Below, in pieces: positions 44,832 to 55,975 of a DNA stretch of 64,000 bases. Source of the DNA: Hygrocybe punicea (lineage: Eukaryota > Basidiomycota > Agaricomycetes > Agaricales > Hygrophoraceae); the NCBI GenBank assembly GCA_963556145.1, contig OY744468.1:5332001-5396000 (forward strand). Reading direction: 5' to 3'. The translations under genes and the position numbers were made by a program. A model generated the notes under the pieces. That model searched no databases. It worked only from the letters and a program-made list of their open reading frames with translations, and was not told where the DNA came from. How positions within the stretch are numbered: the stretch's first letter is position 1; the number at the start of each line of letters is the position of its first letter.

Positions 44832-44929
44832 ACTACGAATGTGTGTTCGGGTTCTCGGCAGCTTCCTTATTTAGAGAGACACAGCCACCATTCAAAAATT
44901 GTGATTCCAATACTTGCTGAAAATGGCTG
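44832..44929 (-). repeat. Right 98-bp TIR of mariner-like element
   Basis: Inverted match to 41915-42012. It reads CAGCCATTTTCAGC from the end inward and is followed by the TA duplication. Confidence 0.85.
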
Positions 44930-44989
44930 TAACTAAACACTGTTGCGAAGCACGAGTACCAACTAGTCTTATATAATATGCTTATCAAA

Positions 44990-45060
44990 CCTCAGGTTCT
45001 TGGCAGCTTCCTTATTCAGAAATGCACAGCCACCATTTAGACATGTTTCCAATACTCATT
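44990..45060. repeat. Relic of a second mariner-like TIR
   Basis: CTTGGCAGCTTCCTTATT and ACAGCCACCATTTAGACA repeat the inner part of the right TIR 60 bp away, with more mismatches. It is the stump of an older sister insertion or a tandem terminal copy. Confidence 0.6.
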
Positions 45061-45573
45061 GATCCAGGTCTGGTAAAGAATGAGTCTTTTAATGAATTAA
45101 AAGAACTTGTAATATCAAATATACATAGAACTGTCATGTTGATGCTATGTGGCAAACCCTGGATATCAGACAGACGCTGCCTTTTTGTATGGCAGCATCG
45201 CTGGATCTGGCTTCTTAGGTCACAGGGCTGATTTGGGATAATGCCAAGATGACCCAAAAATCAGAAATTTGTTTTGAACTGGCTCATGAGCCATACATGT
45301 GTTTCACTACCTCCACATAACTCAGGCCTGGATTCCCAATAGAATCCGACCTCATTTGGGAACTGAGTCATGTGTGACAATCATCGGGACTGTTCAGGAC
45401 CATCAATTTGGGTGGTCAAAGTTGCACTTCCCATGTCTCCTGTGTGAGGAAATAGGCTAATCTATTAATTTGCACTTTGATGGTGATTAAACAAATAAAC
45501 TACAATACATGATTTGTACTTGGCAACCTGAATTTAGTTTATCAAATTTATACATGGATTCCTTTTTGGGTGA
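45061..45573. other. Spacer between two DNA transposons
   Basis: About 510 bp, AT-rich, with no supported gene. Confidence 0.4.
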
Positions 45574-45581
45574 ATTTCCGC

Positions 45582-48500
45582 TAGTGTTGCCGCCGCTTGG
45601 CTCAAAAGCCACTAGCTGACTGAGCTGAGCTGAAATTAAGCTGAGCTGAGCTCGTGACATTGTTTATGGTTTTGCACAGCTTGGCTTTCCCATGCTGCAG
45701 CTTTGGAGTTGCTTGAGCCGCTCAAAGCTATCCGATTCAAGCACTGGGCTGGCTTGTTGTCAGCGGGCGTTGACTAGACGTTTGCCTTACGTCTTATAGG
45801 GCAGGACTCGTGGATCAGGACAATGGTTCTTGCTTCCACATGTATCACTGGCAGGCATCACTGCAGGGTGAGTTTTTGTACGTTAACATGCCTCAGACAA
45901 TGGCCTGAACAACCCACCTTCTTTTCCACCAGTACAACATCCTGAGCATGCCCCCACGAAGGGTGTTTGACAATGGTGCCATGGAGACATCTTTTCAGGT
46001 CAATCCCTCACAACCGTTAATGCCTCTCAGACCCAGCCGGCATAAGAGAGGGTGACAAGATCTCCCAGAATCCGAAACCTTCAATAATGATGGACCACCC
46101 ACTCCAAGTCGACGAGCGAGCCGTCGACAGTGGCAGCAAGGCCCTCCATCTCTTGGCCCCCAAGCCCTGCCTCCTCCTCCGATGCTATCATCCACCCCTG
46201 TCAGTCAACCGCAACTTACAGTTGCACCTGAAATACCACTGGTGCCGGCAGTTATTTGCCATGGCGAAATGCCAGGCCAAGAACCTTCTCATATACCAGG
46301 GCCATCAACACTGTCCGCCCCCACAGCTGCTGCTTTCCCCCAGCAGCGTCAGCGATCCGATTCGGCAGGTTCTTCCTCGAACCAATCCCATCGTTCGAAT
46401 CCCAGAGCAGGGCCACATAGCAGGCATCAGCGTGCTTCTCGTTCAGGGCCAGCTGGCAATAGAACAGGGAAGAAAGCCCAAGATGTGTGGTCCTTTTATG
46501 TGAAGGAGGCAGAAGAGAATGTTTGCGTCAGCTGCCAGTAGGTTACTGCTTCTTTTTTTTCACTTATCATGCCTTATTTTGCTCTATGATCCAGACACGA
46601 ATCTAATACAGACCCAAAGAAGTCTATTAAACGCTACGGAAAGGGAACAGGGACAACAGTGCTTCGTAAACACCTAGCGGATGCCCATATTGATGTTTGG
46701 GTTCCTGGCTGCAGGAAACTTGACATTCGAATCACGGCCAAGGAAGTACAACACGCTGTTAATGATTATTGACAACAACAGGGTTCTGCGGATCAGCCCT
46801 TACCACCCAAATCAAAATGGCCTGAGTTTTCGAATGAGGCCTTTGTAGATGCAATCACTGAGTTTATCATTGCTGATGATCAAGTCAGTTTTTGACAATT
46901 TCTTGTCGTGCTTAACTGAGTTTCTTGAAGTCTATCAATGTCATTGAGTGCCCGCAACTGCAGGCCATCTTCCTGATGCTGCGACAAGAGCTGAAGGATT
47001 CCGACATTCCTCATCGTTCGACAATACGAGAACGCATTTTAGAGCTGTGGGATGAACATCTTGATCAACTGGAGGCTGAAATAACTGTAAGAATTTTTCT
47101 TGTCTTTATTCTGGAAATAAATCAGCTTCGTAAACAGGCATCTCTTGGCAAGGTCTCGTTTACGATGGATATGTGGTCTGATCCCAACTTGACGCCATAC
47201 ATGGCTATTACGGCACATTGGATAGAAACAAAGACTGAGCAAACACCATATGGCCCACAGCACATTCTGAAGTTGCGAGCCGATTTGGTTGGATTTATAC
47301 GGGTGCCTGGGCATCACAGCGGTGAACACCTCGCACAAGCATTCATCCACGTTCTGGATCACATCAAGATTTTGCGCAAGGTTTGAATACTTTCCCTCAA
47401 CCATTTGTTTGTTCTGAGATAGAATGTAGATCGGATGGATTACGCTTGACAATGCGTCCAATAATGATACATTTATGATTGCCTTGCACCGTGAGTTACG
47501 CAAACTCAATATACCATTTGATGCTATCAAACAGCGAATCCAGTACCGTCTCACTTTCATGCAATCAACTCTTCCATGACTTATACTCTACAAGGTGCTT
47601 TCCCCACATAGTTAATCTGGCTTGCAAAGCGGTCCTTACTGCGATCACAAACATGGAGTTTGCGAAGTCTGGGGCACCTGATTTTGTTCCAGACAACACT
47701 GCGGCTTCTTCATTTCATGACGCTGTCAATAAAGACCCCATTGCAACAACTCGAACCCTTGTTCGTACGGTATGTATTTCAATATAGAATAATGAATTGT
47801 CACTGATTTCATACTGATAGATACGTGCCTCTTCTCTTCGGCGACAATATTTCTCTGAGGTCACAAAAAGCCTTCAACAAGGTAACCTACAATTATTGCG
47901 TGACGTTGATACACGATGGTCATCAACATTGTTGATGGTGGAGCATGTGATAATTCTCCGAGAGGTATGTGGTCCCACTGGTCCTTTTGTTTCGCTAGCT
48001 GATATTTCTCTTTGATATGAGGCCATCAAGAAATTTCTTCAAAGCGAGGACTTTAAAGAACTTCATAAATACCAACTTGACGAAAATGAATGGAAGGCTC
48101 TCGAAGCATTCAAGGCAATTCTCACGGTATGTGTTTTCTTTCATTCTTTTCCCACCTTAAACTTATAGATATCTAGGTAACTCACGCATTCCAACAAAAG
48201 CTTTCAGCTGAAAAAACACTGACTTTGTGTAATGCTATTCCATCATATGATGCCATGATGCGTGTGTGGGAGAGGCACCAAGTCAATCATCCTGAGACAG
48301 CTCAGGTGATTGATGGTGGCCTCGACAAACTTGAATCATATATTTTGCGGGCATCAGCTGTTCCAGCCTATGTTCTGGTGATGCGTATGTCTTAATGTGA
48401 TGTTCCCATGCATGAACTAACTTTATCTAGTCATCAACCCGGCCATAAAACTCAAATGGTATAAGAAGTTCGAGCCCTCTCAAGTAGATGCAGTAATTGC

Positions 48501-49302
48501 ATTGTTTACTCATGAAGTCTGTATGCCATTTGTTGAGCTGACGAATAAACTGATGTAGCATCCAGCTTCGTGCATATCAGAATGAGTCCAGTTCCAAAAA
48601 CCGGTTGTCTACAACTCCGGCCAACATTCAGCATCGTGGTACTTGGGCAGATGACATACTGGGCTTTGACGAGGAAGACCTTTCACAAGGACGAAGCTTG
48701 GAAGCAGAAGTGAATTCATATTTGGCCGATTCACAATCGGAACAAGCATTCTAACATATTGGTATTGATTTTCTACTCATTTAGCACCCAGACTCTCATT
48801 GGAGTTGTTTTAGGCAGGAAAACCAATTGCGCTATCCGACAATCTTTGCACTTGCCATGGATATTATCCCCATCCAAGGCTCGGCTGTGCCTTGTGAACG
48901 AGTCTTTTCCTCTAGCAAAGAAACTACAACTGCTGGCGCAATCGCCTCAGTCCGGAGCTGATGGAAGCTCTTCAGATGCTAAAATTCTCATTTAAGAAAG
49001 GAAGAGGTTTGGATTTCACAGTGGGCACCAGTCGGGATGCGGAACTTGAGGAACTGACTCATCTGACAGCAAGTCTGCCAGAAGACTTTATTGCTGGCTT
49101 GCAGAATTCATTGTCGAGCCATTAAATTTGTATGTATCAACAGATGTGTTCACAACGGAAAGCTCCCAATTTGAGAATGACCAACCAGCTTAGCTGCTCG
49201 GTGAGCTGCTTGGAGCGGAGCTGAATCCTCTTTTGGAGAAGCTGAGCAAAGATAAGCCAAACCGTGAGAAAAGCCATCAAAGCTGAGCCAAAACCAACAC
49301 TA
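45582..49302 (+). mobile_element. hAT transposon, 3.7 kb, perfect 8-bp target duplication
   Basis: The ends read TAGTGTTGCCGCCGCTTGGC on the left and TAGTGTTGGTTTTGGCTC inward from the right. ATTTCCGC flanks both sides (45574-45581 and 49303-49310). GAGCTGAGCTGAGCT clusters lie just inside both ends, the usual subterminal binding repeats of hAT elements. The transposase occupies 45948-49126. A perfect duplication points to a fairly recent insertion, although the gene has at least two stops. Confidence 0.9.
45948..49126 (+). pseudogene. hAT transposase (BED finger, hATC dimerisation domain)
   Basis: ATG at 45948 (MPPRRVFDNGAMETS). A Pro/Ser-rich N-terminus leads to a BED-type zinc finger: DVWSFYVKEAEENVCVSC, then after an intron VLRKHLADAH. 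The catalytic RNase H-like region includes FTMDMWSDPNLTPYMAIT, WITLDNASNNDTFM, CFPHIVNLACKAVL and DVDTRWSSTLLMVEH. The C-terminal hATC dimerisation domain has VPCERVFSSSKET and LSPELMEALQMLKFSF, ending at a TAA at 49124-49126. About nine exons are needed. TGA stops at 46053-46055 and 46771-46773 each fall where CGA (Arg) is the natural ancestor. It would excise and reinsert the element. Confidence 0.8.
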
Positions 49303-49621
49303 ATTTCCGCGTCGAATTTGAACTCAGCTCGACCCTTCTGTTGCTCCAGAGAACGAAGGGCGGTCACTAGCCTAGGCTCGGCACTTGTAACTGGTTTGCT
49401 GTTCTGTCAAAGAGCTTACTCGTCACAGCACGGCACCGGTCATAAGTCTAAACTCGAAACGACTGAAAGAACACCCAAAGCATCCATGTTAATCCAAATG
49501 TTATTGTCTACAAAGCAGGAGATGCAAGACAACAAGACAGCATCTACTGACCTGATTACAACTGGAGGCAGGAGATTGGCAAGTCAGCCCAAGAACAAAT
49601 AAATATTACAAACGAAATTGG

Positions 49622-50969
49622 TTAAGGGCTGGGTATTGAAGGAACGCGTCTCAAAATGAACCCAATGCGTCTTGTCCAGTGAGTTATGATACGGAAGAAC
49701 CCCAACACAGGATTGTCGTCTCTCTTGACGACGCGGGAACGGAGTTTCCAATTGCTTAGGCCTTTACGGATAGTCTCGAAGCGAGCGACAACCTGATCCA
49801 TGTTGGGACGATTTGCAGGATCTTCTTGAACCATATCGGCTACAAGAGGCTCCATGAATTCGAAGCCGTACTTCCCCGCAGAGAATTCGAAGCCCTGACA
49901 GTCAACGTGTCACTATAGGACGTTAATGAGTGGGAATATGTATCCCGTACCTTGATAAAGTCTTCCCTAATCAGATTTCCCACGTAGTAGACGTCGGTGG
50001 GGAATGGATTACAGGGATCGTCCGATTTGTGAAATTCAGGGACAGTTTTGTCCCCACCCCATATAGGATCTTCGAGCGGGATAGCGTCCAGCTCATATCG
50101 GCGGGAGATGCCAAAATCAGTCAGGTAGTATTTAACTGGCCGCTGGGTGCGCGTTTTGTGTTTTGCCCTGCCCTTTAAGTCTCGCCTCATGTCGCGATCA
50201 CAGGGGTGGTACGGTATGGAATAAAGTGGTGCCGCGTCCATCATAACGTTCAAATTCATACAGTCACTGAGACACGTCGTTCAGGCAGATGGATGATACT
50301 CGACACAATGACATACCGATGTGCAACTCCATGTTTGTGCATGAATTGCAATCCCTGAGAAACCATGATCTCAAGGGTTACAGAAATAGCAACCGACACC
50401 TCATACCTCAAAAATCTGTCCGAAAAACGCCAAAACTTCGCCAAAGGTGTCGAAGCGGGGATTATCATACTTGCGTAGCAGTGGCATGACAAGCAATATC
50501 TTATCCTCGTCATCTGGAACCTGAAGAACTTCGTAGATCGGCACACAGTGGTTTGTACGGTCAGCGGCGAGAGGTGGGGTTGAAAAGAAGGAACCAATTT
50601 CGGCCTCAAACGGGTGCCTTGATTTCTTTGTAGACTTCAAGACGACAAATTTGCCATCTGTTATGCGTGTAGCGTCCATTATTTGAGCAGGCTACCATAT
50701 GGATGAAGATAAGCAGACGTAAAGAAAAGATGTTAACGTACGCGACCATACTGCCCATCCTCGCAATCCCACCAATCCTTGTTATTTCCCTGCCATGATG
50801 GCACCCAGCCAGGCAAATAACGGGAACGAAGCATATAACCACTTTCTTCGAGCCACCTCTGGTGTTTTGACCAGAACAGTTCATGTTCGTCGAGAACACC
50901 GCGATCCGCCGGTGGTCGATTCCGCAATGCTTCCGAGATAAATGGAACCGATGCCGCATCTGTGCTCAT
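49622..50969 (-). CDS. Protein kinase-like gene of a basidiomycete-expanded type
   Basis: Exons 50969-50742, 50691-50407, 50354-50317, 50266-49951 and 49894-49622 give 379 residues. The start ATG reads MSTDAASVPFISEAL. The N-lobe has no clear glycine loop but has DGKFVVLKSTKKS, whose lysine may be the ATP lysine. Then come QGLQFMHKHGVAHR joined to DCMNLNVMMD (an HRD-like loop with the lysine two after Asp missing) and YLTDFGISRRY (DFG intact). The C-lobe has MVQEDPANRPNMDQVV. Agaricomycetes carry large families of such kinase-like proteins, often of unclear activity. The changed catalytic loop makes an inactive or atypical kinase possible. It stands isolated between two mobile elements yet is uninterrupted. 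Confidence 0.75.
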
Positions 50970-51391
50970 CACTTTAGAGAAGTTAAAAGTAGAGATATAA
51001 CAGTAACAGCCGTCCAACTGACAAAAGTGATGAACTGTCGCGGAGAGCAATGCGGAGCTCAAAATTCGTGGGTCAGCCACGAGAGCTTTTCTGTTATGCA
51101 TCATATTGATACTGCAAGCATCCTGCTCGCGCGATTTCGCCGTATCCCCTTCAATGGCGTAATTCCCTCGCACAGGCGTACCTCCTTTCTGACAAAGCGT
51201 AACCCTACCCTCTAGGTGAACCCAAACTCGCGCTGAGAAACAGGAGTTTGTCTCACCTTCATTTCTCTCCAGGTAGCGTATTCCTCTACCTTTCTCTGTA
51301 GGCCATACTTACCACATTGGCTCACCAGGAGTAAAGGATTATTTTTTATTCTCTTTTTCATCTCTGAATAAATTCCATCAAATATCTTTTT
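50970..51391. other. Promoter side of kinase-like gene and 5' flank of DIRS-like element 2
   Basis: About 420 bp with no supported gene. The left end of the DIRS-like element must lie here but its terminal repeat was not recognised. Confidence 0.4.
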
Positions 51392-53972
51392 ATGACTTCT
51401 TGTACCAATGTGGACTCAGGGTCTTCGCAGAGACAGACCAGAATGGAATCACTCATGTACACATCAAATTCACAAGCACCATCACAACCTTCCAGTCAAG
51501 TGCTGCAAGAAGAAGCTATCTCTTCTGAGGTGAATGTATCTACAACCCCAGAATTCCTTGCTAGGCCGGATGTCACTCAACAATGCAAACTCATTCTCAA
51601 TGCTTTCAGGAGAGGAGCTACCACCAAGTCCAACACTTTCCTTGCTCTCACAGATACAATCCCTGGATCTAGGGAACTTGACAGCGCAGGAAGCAGTGCT
51701 CTCGCATCCTACCTTGACATGCTAGTGATGCCGAAGTTCGGTTCGGAACCGAACCGAACCCGGTTTGAACCGCGAACCGAACCGGAAGTTTGGTTCTGGT
51801 TCAGCCATTTGGCTGAACTGAACCGCTGGTTAAGTTTGCGGTTCTGGCACTGACATGCGGTTCAAACCGCGTTCAAACACGGTTCAAACTGCGAACCGTA
51901 ATGTATAGTTACCTACATAGATACTCATTTACTTAATCCTTCACATTTTTTTCTATGCAGTCGCGTGAACTTAGGTCATGTGACCTTAAACATACTCGCG
52001 CGCAACTTCAAGTTCGACTCAACACTAACGTTACTCAACAACCACGGTGAGTAATGACTTTATTTCATATTTTACTGACATTTTTTTACATAGAACAGCC
52101 CCACAGGGCCCACCTTGACCTCATAAATAAGGTGCCCGCGGTCGACTTCACCCAACAACCTCCCTCACGTTCCAACGCGAGTCAGAGTGAATCGATGGCA
52201 GCAGCGGCAGCAGCAGCAATGGCAGTGGCAACACCACCAATGCCACCACCCCGATGATGACGACAGCGACGATGACGACGATGGCCAAATGATCCCCAGC
52301 GACAGCAACCGCAACAGCAGCAGCAGCAGCAGCAACAGCAACGCCGGCAGCAGCAGCAGAGCAACACCGGCGGCAGCAGAAACCTGCCACCTCAAACGCG
52401 GATGATCGTGACCACTGCCGCCTACAACACCAACACCAACACGACGACGACAGGGAAGTTGAAGGCTGGTAGGGTGGTGCGCCCACCTACCAGCCCAGGT
52501 ACGTACGCTAGCTTTAACCCGTCGACAACTTGCTAACCACACACCTCGCAAACCCGGGCTGACGCGTCAACAGACGCGCAGACGTCGTTTGCGAGGAATT
52601 CGGCATGGCAACGATGAAGAAGGACGCGGAAAGGCCCAACAACGGCAACAACCACGCACAAAAAAAACGCGGAAAGCGAGAGAACTGGCCACGGAAAGCG
52701 AGAGAACTGGCCGGGAGAGTGGTGCACCCACCCCAGTCGCCAGGTAAGTCTTTTTTCGTTTGCTGTCGAATTTTCCCCACCACCGCAGACAGGCACGGTC
52801 CACGCCTTCGACCATCCTGCCTCCATCCACCCGCCAATGCACCGTACCGGGCCCGAAGATGCCCCAGCCTGAAGCTACAACCACCCCACCTCCCATCCCA
52901 CCTCCTGCTTCCCTCGTGAAACCCAGCGCCACATCAATTGATGTGTGCCTGGTCTTCACGAGGAGATTTGGAGGTTGGTTCGCGGTTCGAACCGCGTTCG
53001 AACACAGACCGAACGCGTTGAAACCGTTCGACGCGGTTCCGGTTCCGGTCCGGCATTTGGCTGAACCGAACCAACGGTTTCGGTTCCGGTTTTCCAAAAA
53101 AGTCGAAAAACCGGACCGAACCGAACTTCGGCAACACTATGACATGCTTGACAGGTATGACTCAGCAACCAACACGATTCCTGGACTGATTATCCATGAA
53201 CAAATCGACTCACCATGCCCCATTTCTTTGTGACCAGATAGGGCTTACACTGTTGGACTAGATGAAACCCACATTATTGGACAGGATGAAACCCACACTG
53301 CTAGACCGGATGCATCTTGCGCATCCTCAGTGGAACAGGACACTGAACCAAAACAAAGGAGAGTCAATGACTCCACCCTTCCTTGGACCATCGCGAATCT
53401 TATCGGGGATGCCATACTCAAACCTGAACTTGCCAAGACACATCATCTCCTTCTTGAATTCTCAAAGGACTTCAAATATGTCCTCAGCTCACTCCTCAAC
53501 TCCACGAGCCATATCTCCTTCCCAGAGTCTGAGTGGACCGCTCTCATCAAGGCCAATCTATCAACCTTGACAAGGTCATCACCCACCACCACTCTGTCTC
53601 TCATGACACTCGGATGTCCCAAAAACTCGGTGATGGCATTGAACTCCACTTTGGCTTGTCCGACCCTATCAAGTCCATCAAGACTATTGGGGAATGGGTC
53701 ATCGCCTGGGGCAAGGCCTCAGAAGCGACCCTTTGGGTGTTTCCCCACCGGGAGCGGGAACTGCAACATTATCAACAGTACATACTCAAGCTCTTCAACA
53801 GTGCCCACCCATCGATTCATGAGAGAATCATCCTCCTTGATTGTAAAATCTGGATAGAAGTTGCCTCCCGCAGGAACCTCCTGCTCAGCAATTTCTCCTC
53901 GTTTTCACACTGGGAATGGTCTTACCTCTCCAAATTTGGTACCAGATTCCTCACGTCCCCTCAGGCCACCTG
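51392..53972 (+). pseudogene. Gag-like protein of DIRS-like element 2, split by an insertion
   Basis: ATG at 51392 (MTSCTNVDSGSSQRQ). The frame is open to SALASYLDML at 51722, where the hAT-type element begins, and resumes after 53147 with DRYDSATNTIPGLI. It shows ANLIGDAILKPELAKTHHLL and, after a one-base frame change near 53580, GIELHFGLSDPIKSI and EWVIAWGKA, ending at 53972. The pattern matches the N-terminal structural protein of basidiomycete DIRS-like elements. No zinc knuckle was seen. Confidence 0.65.
51723..53139. mobile_element. Non-autonomous hAT-type element, 1417 bp
   Basis: TAGTGATGCCGAAGTTCGG on the left and the inverted TAGTGTTGCCGAAGTTCGG on the right are bounded by a perfect TGACATGC duplication (51715-51722, 53140-53147). 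GGTTCG/CGAACC repeats fill about 130 bp inside each end. The centre has GC-rich and CAG-rich low-complexity sequence with several good splice-like junctions (for example GGTGAGTAATG near 52028, AGGTAAGTC near 52742) but no transposase. It would depend on a hAT transposase supplied in trans. Confidence 0.85.
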
Positions 53973-53979
53973 ACGAGAC

Positions 53980-55940
53980 ACTCAAACTGCATCAGGCACC
54001 CACACCCATGCCTGCAATGACACTAAAAAGAAGTTGGAGCCTTGCTGACGTTTCAATGACAGTGTGTGCCCTTCAACGTCATCCCAGTGCCGCTACACTC
54101 GCGTCTGCTCCACATGCCGTCATGCAGACCATACATCATCTTCCTGCAACAGCACGAAGACCTGATGTGTTCTACTCCCACCCACGTTATTTCTGCAATT
54201 TTCTCTGGTCCAACCTTGACACCAGCACTTACCCTTCTGCCCTGACAACAGAATCAGATCCTCCCCTCCTGCAACCTCCTTCCTCTGAATACATCGACAA
54301 ACTTATGGACACAATCTCACACTACTCACACCTTTTCAAGATTGTCACTCCTATCCGCATCCATGCCTTCGTGCATCTCCTGACCACCCACCCCAACCAA
54401 CCTTTCATTTCGTCAGTCATCACTGGTCTGCACCAGGGGTTCTGGCCTTGGTCTGTGTGGGATCCATTGTACCCTTGTACTCATGATGCCTCTGTCAGGC
54501 CACCAAAGTCCAACAAAGAACATGACTTCATTTGTGCTCAGCGTGATAAGGAGATCTCACCGGGCTGGTTCTCGGAATCATTTGGTTGGGAACTGCTTCC
54601 TGGTATGTACAGTATGCCAGTCCACACTGTGCCCAAGCCACGCTCCACCAATCTGAGACTCATCATTGACCACAGTGCCACTATTCACTCCTTAAACTCC
54701 CTGATCACTTGCTCAGCTATTGTCGGCTCTCATCTGGACAACCTACCGAACCTAGGCCAGGCTCTACTAAATTTTCATCATGAACATGGAAACGCTCTGC
54801 TCACCCTGTTCAAGTCTGATGTCTCCCAAGCTTACTGGCATATGCCTCTCCATTTCCTGTATCAAGCCAAACAGATCATCACAGTAGATGGTGAATGACA
54901 TGTCGACTGTAACAATGACTTTGGTAATCGTGGAGCTTATCACATCTGGGCAGCTTTCATGGCACTCGTGATATGGATCGCAATCTACATCAAGTCCCTC
55001 TCTGACCTCTTTACATATGTCAACGACACATTCTCTTTCAAAGTCACAGGCTGCGTCACATACTACCCTCCCTACGAGGCATTCTACCTGTGGAAACAAA
55101 TGCAACTTCTCCTCCTCTGTGATGAGATCAGTCTGCTGCATGAAAAAGAGAAACAAGAGTTTGGCAACACCCTGATGATCATCGGTTTCCTTTGCGATGC
55201 CAACGCCATGACTTTCACCATGATTCAGGAGGCCTGGGCTGACTTACTAGGCACGATTACCAAGTTTGTCACAGCCCCGTGCGGTGGCTGCCACCACTCC
55301 CTTTGCAATTTCAGCGCATGGCTGGTCGGGTGAACTGGTCTCTAAATGTTTTCCCACTCCTATGCCCCTCACTTTCCAACCTCTATGATAAGATGGCTGG
55401 CAAAACCAACTCGAACACCCTCATCTTCTTGAACAAAGTGGTCATTGATGACCTGCTCTGGCTTCACCACCATGTAGAGTCAGCGCCGGGAGTCCGTCTC
55501 CTGAATGCCACCATTTGGGAACCAATTGATGCGGATCTCACAATATTTGGGGACGCCTGTTTGATGGGCCTCGGATTCATCTACCCCTCCACAGGCTTCA
55601 CGTTTCAGCACCATCCACCAATGAACGCACCACCAGACAACATTTTCTACCTTGAGGCACTAGTCATCCTATGGGCACTCACTCATGCTGCATTGTAATT
55701 TATACAGACAGCAGCAATACCTTTGACATATTCAACAGCCTCGCAGCGAAGCCCATCTACAATGAAATCCTCAAGCTCGTGGTTGATATGATGATTGCCC
55801 ACTTGATTGATTTACAAGTGTGCCTCGTCGAAGGCTGCTCCAATGTCGTGGCCAATGCCCTGTCCTGTGACCAGCTCAATATCACACTCCATCACCAACC
55901 AAACCTTCATTTGCATATCCATCCCCTCCCTGACCTTCCT
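53980..55940 (+). pseudogene. Reverse transcriptase-RNase H of DIRS-like element 2
   Basis: RT motifs are NLRLIIDHSA, LFKSDVSQAYWHMPLH, RGAYHIWAAFMA and FTYVNDTFSF, where the expected YVDD is YVND (codon AAC at 55022-55024). The connection region FQRMAGRVNWSLNVFPLL lies in another frame after about 55279. RNase H has LTIFGDACLMGLGF, FYLEALVILWAL and IYTDSSNTFDIF. The end VEGCSNVVANALSC differs from the usual VADALSR ending by Asp to Asn and Arg to Cys, both CpG-type changes. A TGA at 54896-54898 follows TVDGE. The enzyme is inactive. Confidence 0.78.
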
Positions 55941-55975
55941 AGACCCCCTCGTGTTAAGCTGGGGGTGCCAGAAGA

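Larger units (their letters stand above)
41915..44929. mobile_element. Tc1/mariner-like element with two convergent genes
   Basis: A 3015-bp element is bounded by 98-bp terminal inverted repeats (CAGCCGTTTTCAGC...) and flanked by TA on both sides (41913-41914, 44930-44931), the Tc1/mariner target. The minus strand carries a DDE transposase (44792-43733). The plus strand carries a second gene (from 42065) that meets it tail to tail. Both genes contain disabling changes. The two terminal repeats differ at five positions, all explained by transitions at ancestral CpG sites. Confidence 0.85.

Noticed and set aside
45948..49126. hAT transposase as a domesticated host gene
   Set aside because: It keeps its terminal repeats and perfect 8-bp duplication and has in-frame stops, so it is an ordinary decaying transposon.
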